A DNA stretch of 24,696 bases from JBEKDJ01 sp050014415 (GCA_050014415.1 JBEKDJ010000034.1:1-24696), one strand, 5' to 3'; shown: positions 13,845 through 20,985, counted from the stretch's first letter. Notes: generated by a model from the letters alone, not told the origin. Made by a program: numbers and translations.

Positions 13845-13931
13845 CTTAATCCATTTCAGATTGTAGATTTTAGATTTAACTTTTTTGCTTTTGACTGTTA
13901 GCTATCAGCCATTAGCTTTCGTTCATTGAAA

Positions 13932-14045
13932 CTTGTTGATAGCCAGGCTACCCTGCGGCACACAAAGGGGATTACTACCGCTGCTTCCTTCCGGACCTGA
14001 CGGGGTTTGCAATCTTTTGTTGCGCAGGACCCGACTATCAACAAG
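13932..14045 (-). ncRNA. ffs: Bacterial SRP RNA (4.5S, small type)
   Basis: On the minus strand the apical core GTCAGGTCCGGAAGGAAGCA, the near-invariant Ffh-binding hairpin, is present (complement of 13981-14000 area). The ends CTTGTTGATAG and CTATCAACAAG pair perfectly, giving an RNA of about 114 nt with no Alu domain. It is the RNA of the signal recognition particle. Placement directly before dnaX and after a tRNA-Ser and tadA is a common bacterial order. Exact ends are estimated from the outer stem. Confidence 0.95.
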
Positions 14046-14089
14046 ATTCCTGTGATCTCCCCGGAGACAAGATGCCTTGAAGCGATTGA

Positions 14090-14132
14090 CTTCCAACCTC
14101 TCGCTTCCCGATCTTAAGTCGAGAGTTGGAAG
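14090..14132. repeat. 13-bp inverted repeat between SRP RNA and tRNA-Ser
   Basis: CTTCCAACCTCTCG (14090-14103) and CGAGAGTTGGAAG (14120-14132) form a long stem with a 16-base loop. A short T4 run follows on the plus strand only, the wrong side for the minus-strand genes here. It may be a processing or weak terminator structure. Confidence 0.5.
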
Positions 14133-14161
14133 TTTTGAGTAATATCCGCTATGCCATTTCT

Positions 14162-14225
14162 CTGACGCCCTGAACTACGTGGAGTTCAGGGCTGCCATGC
14201 ACCCGACGTGGTGCATGGCGGAGAG
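14162..14225 (-). repeat. Double-hairpin repeat at the 3' end of tRNA-Ser(GCT), copy 1
   Basis: It contains two palindromes: GCCCTGAACT/AGTTCAGGGC with a six-base loop, and CCATGCACC/GGTGCATGG with a six-base loop whose right arm includes the encoded tRNA CCA (complement). It matches 14625-14688 over 64 bp with about six differences, nearly all in the loops. Confidence 0.85.
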
Positions 14226-14309
14226 AGAGGGATTCGAACCCTCGATCCCGTTTTAAGCGGGATACTCGCTTAGCAGGCGAGCCCCTTCGGCCAACTCGGG
14301 CATCTCTCC
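14216..14309 (-). tRNA. tRNA-Ser (anticodon GCU), CCA encoded
   Basis: 94 nt including CCA. The acceptor is GGAGAGA / TCTCTCC with G discriminator, followed by CCA. The anticodon arm CTCGC-CTGCTAA-GCGAG carries GCT (complement of 14272-14274). A long class II variable arm (TATCCCGCTTAAAACGGGAT region) and a T arm GAGGG-TTCGAAT-CCCTC are present. Reads AGC/AGU serine codons. Its 3' end is embedded in the double-hairpin repeat. Confidence 0.95.
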
Positions 14310-14360
14310 GTTTTCGCCTCCAAACAAGAAAATCAATCCAGTGCGTAATCCTTCATTGGG

Positions 14361-14627
14361 TTATTTCAATGAATCTCGAAGCATCATGAGCAGAGAAGAC
14401 TTCCCCTTGGAAGTCTTGAGATATTTCTCTCTGCGCTTCCCATTTCCTATACTTCTATAACCTTCACAAAAGATCCATTCAAAAGGCCTGCGTAGTTTCA
14501 TTGATACTACTTCTCCAGACTGGTGTTCCCGGAATCTGTTTCGAAGATTCGTCGTATAACCAGTATCCACTTTTCCATCCACCCAGCTTCTCAAGACATG
14601 GACCGAATAGGTTTTCGAGAAATACTG
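14361..14627 (-). pseudogene. GIY-YIG nuclease-like gene without a start codon
   Basis: The frame encodes a UPF0213/SLX1-type GIY-YIG domain of about 85 residues: TYSVHVLRSWVDGKVDTGYTT, then NLRNRFREH and the family C-terminal motif KRREKYLKTSKGK. The only start codon in range is a TTG at 14594, which would remove the first beta strand with the 'GIY' equivalent (YSV). Reading upstream in frame, the codons from 14595 to the TGA at 14649-14651 contain no ATG, GTG or TTG. That upstream part runs straight into the double-hairpin repeat flanking tRNA-Ser(CGA). The simplest view is that the repeat or a tRNA duplication replaced the original start. A short TTG-initiated product of 77 residues (14361-14594) cannot be excluded. 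Confidence 0.65.
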
Positions 14628-14688
14628 ACGCCCTGAACTACACTGAGTTCAGGGCTGCCGTGCACCCTACATGGTGCATGGCGGAGAG
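14625..14688 (-). repeat. Double-hairpin repeat at the 3' end of tRNA-Ser(CGA), copy 2
   Basis: Same two hairpins as 14162-14225. The first stem GCCCTGAACT/AGTTCAGGGC is identical. The second, CCGTGCACC/GGTGCATGG, keeps pairing through one G-T wobble. The loops differ. Again its right end includes the tRNA CCA and acceptor bases. Confidence 0.85.
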
Positions 14689-14768
14689 GGTGGGATTCGA
14701 ACCCACGTCTCCTTTTGGGAGAACCGCTTTTCGAGAGCGGCGCCTTAAGCCAACTCGGCAACCTCTCC
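14679..14768 (-). tRNA. tRNA-Ser (anticodon CGA), CCA encoded
   Basis: 90 nt including CCA. The acceptor is GGAGAGG / CCTCTCC with G discriminator and CCA. The anticodon arm CCGCT-CTCGAAA-AGCGG gives CGA (complement of 14731-14733). A long variable arm (GTTCTCCCAAAAGGAGAC) and a T arm GTGGG-TTCGAAT-CCCAC are present. Reads UCG. It lies 34 bp after tadA on the same strand and may be co-transcribed with it. Confidence 0.95.
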
Positions 14769-14802
14769 AGGATTTCGCCCTTAACGAAATACCTTTAACC
14801 TC

Positions 14803-15321
14803 TTACCTTTGACTTTCCTGCTTTCCGTCTCCTAACTCCGAACTTTTTACCCTGAACTGAGGAGCCCTCCTCTTTCTAAAGAAAGCTTCTAGCACCTCAC
14901 CGCATTCTCTTCCAAGAACCCCCCGATCAATCTCTATCTGGTGATTGAACCGATCATTTTTCAACAATTCAAATCTTGATTCGACTGCTCCAAATTTAGG
15001 CTCAGGTGCTCCGAAGACCAATCGCGATATCCTGGCATGAACCATTGCAGAGACACACATCGGACAGGGTTCGGCAGTCACATACATCACCGTATGATTC
15101 AATCGATAATTCCCCAATACTTGCCCTGCTTTCCGGAGGGCAAGGACCTCTGCATGCGCAGTGGGATCATTCAACTCAATGCACCGATTATGATCTTTTG
15201 AAAGCACTTGATCCCCTTTTACTAAAATGGCTCCTACGGGGACTTCCCCCTCCCGACCAGCCTGCTCGGCTTCCTCCAGGGCCATCTTCATATGTTTTTC
15301 ATCAAGCTTCACATCGCTCAC
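14803..15321 (-). CDS. tadA: tRNA-specific adenosine deaminase
   Basis: A 172-residue TadA that converts adenosine 34 to inosine in tRNA-Arg(ACG). Zinc and catalytic residues are visible: His56-Ala-Glu58 (PTAHAEVLAL) and the PCPMC motif with Cys88 and Cys91 (TAEPCPMCVSAMV). The typical RLVFGAPEPKFGAVES segment follows. The GTG at 15321 opens the frame; an in-frame ATG at 15291 (before KMALEEAEQAG) is closer to the usual family N-terminus and could be the true start. The C-terminal tail after about residue 155 is rather long and basic. It heads the tadA, tRNA-Ser, SRP RNA, dnaX block. Confidence 0.95.
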   Translation of the reverse strand: MSDVKLDEKHMKMALEEAEQAGREGEVPVGAILVKGDQVLSKDHNRCIELNDPTAHAEVLALRKAGQVLGNYRLNHTVMYVTAEPCPMCVSAMVHARISRLVFGAPEPKFGAVESRFELLKNDRFNHQIEIDRGVLGRECGEVLEAFFRKRRAPQFRVKSSELGDGKQESQR

Positions 15322-15796
15322 TGATTCTTAACGTCTATCTTTCATCGGCGCACGTAACTCAGCGTTGAATGCTCATTTTAACAAGAAAAATCAAGCGAGG
15401 CAAGAGAAAATAAGCGTCTGAATTTATTAAGAAATTAAAAAGTGGGAAAGTGGAACGATGTGAGTTTGATGATCTCAAAAGATTTTCGGTGTCCATGATC
15501 GATCCTTTACCTTGGCATTTCTCTTGACCCGTCCGGCGGCGCTAAGCCCCGGTTTTGAAGGCGGAGTAGAGAAGCGCCGCTCAGGGTCAACCCTGAGCAA
15601 ACCCCGGCCTTGAGGTCGGGGAGTCGAAGGGTTGACTTCTCTCTCATCATTGTGAGTTGCTCTTCAAATGTCAATGAGGCGAGGTAGTCGAGTTCAAACT
15701 CTAGCTCCTATTCTTCATCGTCTGCGGACAATCTATGGTCTGTACTTCACACCACATTTAACCTTTTTGCAACTGCGGATTGCTGAATACAAGAAG
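15322..15796. other. Gene-free gap with clustered hairpins
   Basis: No gene is supported; the plus-strand frame from 15668 is a shadow of the phosphatase region and lacks any family features. The gap carries the structured repeats listed at 15524-15641, then AT-rich sequence leading to the phosphatase promoter. Confidence 0.6.
15524..15641. repeat. Nested inverted and direct repeats (possible structured RNA or REP cluster)
   Basis: Seen: TTGACCC...GCGGCGC (15524-15542) is inverted against GCGCCGC...GGGTCAA (15574-15590). The hairpin GCTCAGGGTCAACCCTGAGC spans 15579-15598. The hairpin CCCCGGCC-TTGA-GGTCGGGG spans 15603-15620, and it has a sister sequence CCCCGGTTTTGAAGGCGG at 15547-15564. AGAGAAG (15568-15574) pairs with CTTCTCT near 15636-15642. 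Several pairings are mutually exclusive. Confidence 0.6.
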
Positions 15797-15825
15797 TTGC
15801 TCAAAAGTCATCTTCATCATATACT
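15797..15825 (+). promoter_or_regulatory. Promoter of the histidine phosphatase gene
   Basis: TTGCTC (15797-15802), a 17-bp spacer and TATACT (15820-15825). The expected start site, near 15832, falls about 11 bases before the ATG at 15843, leaving almost no leader and no ribosome site. Confidence 0.6.
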
Positions 15826-15839
15826 GATAATGATTATCT
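15825..15839 (+). promoter_or_regulatory. Fur-box-like palindrome over the phosphatase start site
   Basis: TGATAATGATTATCT matches the 7-1-7 Fur consensus TGATAATnATTATCA at 13 of 14 specified positions. It abuts the -10 box and covers the predicted start site, the place a repressor would act. Confidence 0.55.
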
Positions 15840-15842
15840 ACT

Positions 15843-16502
15843 ATGTTAAACAATATCGAATCCTCAGGAACACGTATTCTGCTTATCCGCCATGGAGAAA
15901 CCGAATGGAATCGTATTCGCCGATTCCAAGGCAGGAGCGATTTACCCCTAAACGAAAAGGGCAGAGACCAAGGACATGCTCTGGCTTTGGCGTTGAAAGA
16001 CGAATCCATAACGGCCATATACTCCAGTCCTCTTGTCCGGACTTTGGAGACGGCGCGATTGATAAGAGTCTTTCACCCTTCAGTCCCCTTTTTTGAAGAA
16101 GAGGGTTTAGTTGAGATGCACCTGGGTGAGTTTGAAGGGATGGAAGCTGAGCACTGGGCTGCACAGAATGCGGATTTTCGTAAGGCTTGGTTGGAGAACC
16201 CAGCATCTGTCACCATGCCGGGTGGGGAGAGCCTCCAAGAGGTCCAGACGAGAGCCATGGGTACACTGGAACGCATTACGAAGCTTCATCCACCCAAGAG
16301 CACGTTGCTGGTCTGCAGTCACAATTTCGTAAACCTCACCATATTGTGCTATGCGTTGGAGGTCCCTCTCCATAGATTTCGAGAGTTGCGACAGGAGACT
16401 GCATCTCTCAATATTCTCTACAAGCAAGGGCAGCGGTTGTTGGCCAAAGTGGTGAACGAGCGCCTGCATCTAAGAAAATACACCGAAGGTAAACTAATAT
16501 AG
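15843..16502 (+). CDS. Histidine phosphatase family protein (GpmB/CobC-like)
   Basis: A 219-residue member of the histidine phosphatase superfamily. Seen: the catalytic RHGETEWN (His17), the phosphate-binding second Arg in the FQGRSDLPLNEKG region, SSPLVRTLETA, the proton-donor Glu91 in GLVEMHLGEFEG, and the second His160 in CSHNF, where most relatives have SHGG or SHGA. Members include cofactor-dependent phosphoglycerate mutases, alpha-ribazole phosphatase (CobC) and broad phosphatases; substrate cannot be assigned. ATG 15843 is the only start before the RHG motif. There is no Shine-Dalgarno, and the promoter lies so close that the mRNA may be nearly leaderless. A Fur-like box suggests iron-linked control. 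Confidence 0.9.
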   Translation: MLNNIESSGTRILLIRHGETEWNRIRRFQGRSDLPLNEKGRDQGHALALALKDESITAIYSSPLVRTLETARLIRVFHPSVPFFEEEGLVEMHLGEFEGMEAEHWAAQNADFRKAWLENPASVTMPGGESLQEVQTRAMGTLERITKLHPPKSTLLVCSHNFVNLTILCYALEVPLHRFRELRQETASLNILYKQGQRLLAKVVNERLHLRKYTEGKLI

Positions 16503-17208
16503 AGACCGCAGGTTAGTCCTGAGTACTCCTGCCCCTTTTGAAGGAGCGAGTTCAGAGATTCTAGGAGTTTTCCCATGCTTCCTGTCTATCCGTAATCTTA
16601 GGCTTTCATTGTTATAAGCAGTCCACAATTGAGTAGAAATGTTTTTCAGAAAATCTCTCCTAACCATTCGATAAGCCCACGGACTTACGCCCTGTCAAAC
16701 GGCCCCTCTTTTCTAAAGAGGAAAATTCCTCCCTTTTGTAAACGGAGGAAAAGAGGGATTCAGTCTCCAGTGTCTGTAGGATGATGGCCTGACTCAAAAG
16801 ATGAGAGTGAAGAACTGTAGGCCCGAGAGATGCAGAATCATCAGCCAAAGATCTCAGGTCTTGGATTTGCCAGTCAAGAACCAATCCGATCTTAAGTGAC
16901 ACAAATCCTGAGATTCAAGTATGTGATTTGAGACTCCTCTTTTTGTGATAGCCGCTAATATTGAACGCATTACAGATCATCCTGATATCGATGACAGGGA
17001 GAAATGAACAGGTTTTGGTCATCTCTCATCGGTTTATGGAATGACATGCTTGCCCAATCCGGATCCAGGGAAATCGGACGCGTGCGGGTCACGTCCTGTT
17101 TGGTATTTGACAAGTCCAACCTAAAGGTGTAGATTCCAATGGGTAGTCGGCAGTGAAGTATGCCTGGAATGAACGGAACTCAAGAAATTGGCAAGAAAGG
17201 ACACTCAT
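16503..17208. other. Long gap, no gene seen
   Basis: About 700 bases without a supported gene. The only structure recognised is the palindromic cluster at 16704-16757. The minus frame at 16660-16902 covers that palindrome, has no family features and is discounted. The last 15 bases include AAAGGA, the ribosome site of the next gene. Confidence 0.5.
16704..16757. repeat. Palindromic cluster related in style to 5127-5260
   Basis: The outer arms CCCTCTTTT (16704-16712) and AAAAGAGGG (16749-16757) enclose the hairpins CCTCTTTTCTAAAGAGG and TTCCTCC/GGAGGAA (16726-16732 and 16744-16750). The C-run/T-run then G-run pattern resembles the inner hairpins of the 134-bp element in the por-nuo operon. 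Confidence 0.55.
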
Positions 17209-17802
17209 ATGGGTAAATATGGAATTCTTCGGGGCAAGGAAGGCGAACTAACGAGAGACCTAAAGAGGACCGTCATCCCCCTTTGGAAGCTGGGAGAAAA
17301 ATATGGAGTCAGCAAACAGGCGGTTCAAGCCTTCCAGAAAAGATGGGGGATCAAACGTTCCCCGAGACCAAAAGGGCATCAAATAGAGAAATGCCCCATA
17401 TGCCAGAAGTTGATTGAGATAGGAAAACGACCCTATGGTCAGTTTATTTCCTCCCATACGATCAGAAAAGAATTGGGCATGAGAAAGAGGCAGAGGGGGA
17501 AGTATCTCTACCATCTCCGGATGGTGAGGGGGAAGGAGTTGGTAAACAGCAAGTTTGGATGTTTGCATTCAAGAAGGGTTGAAAAGGCTTATCAACTCTA
17601 TTTCACGAAATGCCTGCCAATCCGGAGAATCGGATTGATGGCGGGGTTGAAGAATTTTCAGTCAATCATAAGGCGGCATTTAGTTTTAGGATGGGAAGTT
17701 CCGCCCTCGCTTTATGTCTATGATGGGAAAGAGAGAAGCAGAATACAGAACGAATTTAGAAAAAGAAGGGTGAAAGATGAACTTAAAATCAAGAAAAGGT
17801 GA
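17209..17802 (+). CDS. Basic orphan protein with two HTH-like segments
   Basis: A 197-residue, very Lys/Arg-rich protein that I do not recognise as a named family. Visible parts: an N-terminal HTH-like segment (about residues 20-42, IPLWKLGEKYGVSKQAVQAF followed by QKRWGI); a CPIC motif (about 61-64) with a later SSHTI and GCLH that could complete a metal site; and a second HTH-like stretch near residues 130-155 (CLPIRRIGLMAGLKNFQSII). The composition and two HTH units point to nucleic-acid binding. The ATG at 17209 has AAAGGA eight to ten bases upstream; the TTG at 17188 is less likely. Flanked on both sides by long gene-free DNA, with no operon partner, so it may be an acquired gene. Confidence 0.65.
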   Translation: MGKYGILRGKEGELTRDLKRTVIPLWKLGEKYGVSKQAVQAFQKRWGIKRSPRPKGHQIEKCPICQKLIEIGKRPYGQFISSHTIRKELGMRKRQRGKYLYHLRMVRGKELVNSKFGCLHSRRVEKAYQLYFTKCLPIRRIGLMAGLKNFQSIIRRHLVLGWEVPPSLYVYDGKERSRIQNEFRKRRVKDELKIKKR

Positions 17803-17963
17803 ATTCGCGATGAAGTGGCCCCTTTCCTGAAGCCTTCTCTCAGTAGACAGCATAAGCTCTAGCAATTCAGATCTCAATCCGTAATAGACAGGCCGAGGGG
17901 CATTGAATTTGAAAACCTTTAACACAATAGAGTCTTAGGAGGTTTCTGTTCGATGGGGAGGTC

Positions 17964-18197
17964 TCATTCAATAGCCTCGCCACCACAATCTTTTTGGAAA
18001 TGAGGGTCGAAAAGGTACAAATGCTTTTTGCACTCTTCGTGGTTCGATGATAAGTCGTTGGTGATGGTAACCGTGTTCTTGGGGTTAGGCGCGGATTGAG
18101 TCTTCAGCGCAATCTTACGGGGACGATCCTGAATGCTCCAACCTTCCATGAGACCCTTGCCGGCCGGGCGCCGGACATGCCATGAGCGTATCCCCAT
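17964..18197 (-). CDS. Hypothetical 77-residue protein downstream of the MFS gene
   Basis: Open frame starting five bases after the transporter stop on the same strand, so coupling is possible. No family recognised. The C-terminus is Cys/His-rich (HEECKKHLYLFDPHFQKDC) and might bind metal. A weak GAAG precedes the ATG. It could equally be a chance frame in the transporter's 3' flank. Confidence 0.3.
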   Translation of the reverse strand: MGIRSWHVRRPAGKGLMEGWSIQDRPRKIALKTQSAPNPKNTVTITNDLSSNHEECKKHLYLFDPHFQKDCGGEAIE

Positions 18198-18202
18198 TTT
18201 CT

Positions 18203-19789
18203 TCAGTCTGCAGCCTTGAGTGCCTCGATCTGGGCTTCTTCAGCGGCTGCGACTTCGGCACCCTTCTCTTCGTTCACCCGCGACAGGATGTAGATCCCGA
18301 CAATGAAGAAGACGGAAACGGAAAGGATGCTGGCGCGTGGGTTGTGGGTTAGCGTGCCGACGATGCCATAAAGGAACGGACCAAGGATTCCCGCGAATTT
18401 CTCGCTCAAGCCATACAGTCCAAAGAACTCACCCGATTTGGCACGTGGAGTCAGCGAGGCGTAGATGGAGCGGCTGAGCGCTTGAGTACCGCCCTGTACT
18501 GTACCCACCAACCACCCGATCATGAAGAACTCTGCCTGGCTTTTGAGAAAAAAACCCCAGACTGGAATGATGGTGTAGATGACCAGACCCAGAATCACTG
18601 CCCGTTTGGTGTCCAGCTTTCGCGCCAGACCAAGAAACAGGCGTCGTCCCACCACTATAGAGAAAAGCACGCCCAATGCCTGGTTTCCCAGGATCATGCC
18701 TGAGGTGAGCGGGATACTTACCCCCTCGTTTAGGTTGACGTATAGTCCCATCAGTGGGAAGGTAACCCCGGTCCAGATGATCATGGAGATGAAAACGCTC
18801 CGCCAGCGGTGGGTCGGAATAGGGATACGACCATAGAGGAGCGCATAGGGAAAAGCCACAAACTGTGTCATCAGCAGCGTTCCGATGAGCACCGCCGTAT
18901 CCAGTCCTAATGCCGCGCCGTAAGAAGTTGCGAGGAGGATGATCGCTCCGATACCTTCCATGTAAAACCAGAATGCGATAAGCATCTTGAACATTTCGCG
19001 GTAGCGGGCGGCATCTCGTAGGGTGTTGGCAAGCCGGATAAACGAATCGAGCACGGCGCTGCCCCGGCTGCCGTGTGCCAGTGGCGTGGCGGGTGGTTCA
19101 TTGACGTTGAGGATGAGTGGAATGGTGAAGACGAGCCACCATACGCCCACGGAAAGGAAGGCGATGCGCACTGCCAAGGCACTCCCGATGCCTATTCTGT
19201 CCGAAAGCAGGTAGAGGGCAGTGTTCAGCGCCAGCAACAGCCCGCCGCCCACATAACCCATGGCGTATCCGAGGCTGGAGACTCGGTTCAAATCCTCCTG
19301 GGTTGCCACATGGGGCAGTAGACTGCTAGAAAAACCAAGGGCGATATTCATGAGGACCTGGGTCACGAAATACAACACCAACCCCAATTGCCACATGCCG
19401 GTTACCAGGACGAACATCAGTGAGGAGACCAGGCTGGCTGCTATGGTTGCAATGATCAGTAGCCGCTTGCGCATTCCGGTGATATCGGCATACGCTCCGG
19501 CAATCGGCGCAAGGACCGCTGCCGCCAGCAGGGCGAATGATACCATCAGGGCGAAGACGTTAGAAGCAGTAACCCTGGCGACCGCTTTCGCCGCTTCGTC
19601 ACTAGCTGAGGCGCCCGCTGCCATGAAAGATCCCGCAGCAATGGCGATGAAATAAGGGGGAAAGAAGGTTGAAGCAGTGGTTGTGATGTAGCCGTGGTTC
19701 GCCCAATCATACCATGCCCAGGACAGGATGCGACGGTGATAAGCCTTTCGCGTCCGGCTATCAGATAAATCGGCGCCCGACTCCGTCAT
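18203..19789 (-). CDS. UMF1-family MFS transporter (Atg22-like)
   Basis: A 528-residue integral membrane protein with about 12 hydrophobic segments. The N-terminal motif SWAWYDWANHGY is the hallmark of the UMF1 (unknown major facilitator 1) group, which also contains the vacuole effluxer Atg22. Other MFS features include GAYADITGMRKRLLII (loop 2-3 motif), PHVATQEDLNRVSSLGYAMGYVGG and LVGTVQGGTQALSRSIYASLTP, also typical of UMF1. Substrate is unknown; the yeast relative exports amino acids. The DNA is visibly richer in G+C than the por or dnaX genes, hinting at a different origin. GGGGGAAG lies just before the ATG. The small frame at 17964-18197 could follow it in one transcript. Confidence 0.92.
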   Translation of the reverse strand: MTESGADLSDSRTRKAYHRRILSWAWYDWANHGYITTTASTFFPPYFIAIAAGSFMAAGASASDEAAKAVARVTASNVFALMVSFALLAAAVLAPIAGAYADITGMRKRLLIIATIAASLVSSLMFVLVTGMWQLGLVLYFVTQVLMNIALGFSSSLLPHVATQEDLNRVSSLGYAMGYVGGGLLLALNTALYLLSDRIGIGSALAVRIAFLSVGVWWLVFTIPLILNVNEPPATPLAHGSRGSAVLDSFIRLANTLRDAARYREMFKMLIAFWFYMEGIGAIILLATSYGAALGLDTAVLIGTLLMTQFVAFPYALLYGRIPIPTHRWRSVFISMIIWTGVTFPLMGLYVNLNEGVSIPLTSGMILGNQALGVLFSIVVGRRLFLGLARKLDTKRAVILGLVIYTIIPVWGFFLKSQAEFFMIGWLVGTVQGGTQALSRSIYASLTPRAKSGEFFGLYGLSEKFAGILGPFLYGIVGTLTHNPRASILSVSVFFIVGIYILSRVNEEKGAEVAAAEEAQIEALKAAD

Positions 19790-20398
19790 TTGCTTCCCCC
19801 TACAACCATCTGGCGGGCAGTTTTCATAAGCTCCGGTGATAATTCCCCTCCGACGGTTGGGTGATTATACCCAAACGCCTCAAATAACACAACAACGCCA
19901 CTGGGGCCGTCATCACTATGGGAACAGGCATAGTCGGTACAGAGATCATTCCCATCATCATTGGGGTGGCAGAGATTTCCATAGGCCACCAGCGGGGCAT
20001 CATGGCGATATCCATCGTGGCGGAGATATTCGCCGTGGCGGAGTCACGGGTGGAATCAAAGAAAGCTCTGCTTATCGGCTCGGGGAGTTTCATGACGACT
20101 GCCGAGGGAGAACAGGTTACGGGTATTGCTTACACGGATGCAAAAGGAACACTGAAGGAGGATAATTCCAATAATCCAGTTTTACTTAGCCTCAATGGGA
20201 AGATGGGTGGAGGATGTCCCTATCTTGACACACTAACGACATTTTCATATACTTGTCTCCCCTCAAAGCGAGTTCTTATCAAAAATATTACACGAATGAC
20301 CCTGCCTTTACTACCAGTCCGCTTCTGCCAGCTATGAGGAAGGCAGCATCCTATGGGTAATTCAGCAGTAAATGACGATTCGAAGGAGGGGACTCAAA
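19790..20398. other. Gap with low-complexity overlapping frames
   Basis: No frame is convincing. A plus frame at 19918-20337 begins with Gly/Ile-rich low-complexity sequence (GTGIVGTEIIPIIIGVAEI), changes to ordinary-looking sequence (KKALLIGSGSFMTTAEGEQV), and has no ribosome site. A minus frame at 19786-19989 overlaps the transporter start by four bases (ATGA) but shows no family features. A degraded gene is the likeliest content. AAGGAGG at 20382-20388 serves the next gene. Confidence 0.4.
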
Positions 20399-20817
20399 AT
20401 GCCTGAGAAATACAAAAAATACATCCTGACCGATCTAAAGCTTCCGGAGGAACAGCAAAAAACCGCCGACAGGTACGCCCAAAGAGCGACTCGTATCTTA
20501 TGGTTAGACGATGAGGTCATCGAAGGCGCCATGTACGCGACCTGTGCTTGGTACTGGAAAGCCTCTGATGAAGGGGAGAACGCCCATGCGCATGATTTTG
20601 ATGAGATCATCGCCTTTTTCGGCAGCGACCCGCAAAACCCTCATGACCTCGGCGGAGAGGTAGAGTTCTGGCTGGAAGATAAAAATACCTTTTCACCAAG
20701 AGCTTTCTTATCTTTGCCCGCAAGGGGCTGAAACACTGTCCGCTGAGGGTGAGGCGGGTGGAGAGGCCCATATTCCATTTCACGGTGGGAACCGACGGTC
20801 AGTATATCAAAAAGTGA
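20399..20817 (+). pseudogene. Cupin-like protein gene with a one-base frameshift
   Basis: The first frame (ATG 20399, with AAGGAGG upstream) gives MPEKYKKYILTDLKLPEEQQ...GEVEFWLEDK, with an HAHDFDEIIAFFGSDPQNPH stretch typical of a cupin metal site. It then drifts into unrelated residues and stops near 20729. Reading from 20683 in the -1 frame continues as KYLFTKSFLIFARKGLKHCP, then RRVERPIFHFTVGTDGQYIKK and a stop at 20815-20817, which fits as the second half of the barrel, including the expected late His. One extra A in the A5 run at 20681-20685 would restore a protein of about 139 residues. Either a true mutation or a homopolymer sequencing error. Function unknown. Confidence 0.75.
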
Positions 20818-20839
20818 ATCCAGCAATATTACAATAGTT

Positions 20840-20985
20840 TCTTGTCGGATGGACTTTGACGCCCTGGAATTGGTTGCGGCCATGTGCTCTTGTGTTCCTG
20901 AAACAAGCAAAAGAATAGTCCGCTGCTTCGGGTATTACAGCAACGTCTCCCGGGGGAAGAGAAAAAGCGAGCAGGCCGATGAGAT
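20840..20985 (+). mobile_element. IS91-family transposase fragment
   Basis: The frame starting near 20849 reads MDFDALELVAAMCSCVPETS, then RIVRCFGYYSNVSRGKRKSEQ. This matches the pattern DALDWLAAMCSHVP...VRYYGYYSNVSRGKR found in the C-terminal half of IS91/ISCR-type (Y2, rolling-circle) transposases. The catalytic HUH and Tyr regions and the rest are missing, and similarity fades after about 20985. It directly abuts the broken cupin gene, so an insertion here may have disturbed the locus. Confidence 0.7.

Noticed and set aside
14090..14132. Hairpin followed by TTTT on the plus strand as a terminator
   Set aside because: All nearby genes are on the minus strand, where the hairpin has no T-run; kept only as an inverted repeat.
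14501..14812. Plus-strand frame containing AERVGFEPTSPF
   Set aside because: Well-known spurious peptide from the antisense strand of a tRNA-Ser gene.
15668..16096. 142-codon plus-strand frame
   Set aside because: It overlaps the phosphatase in another frame, crosses its promoter and has no family features.
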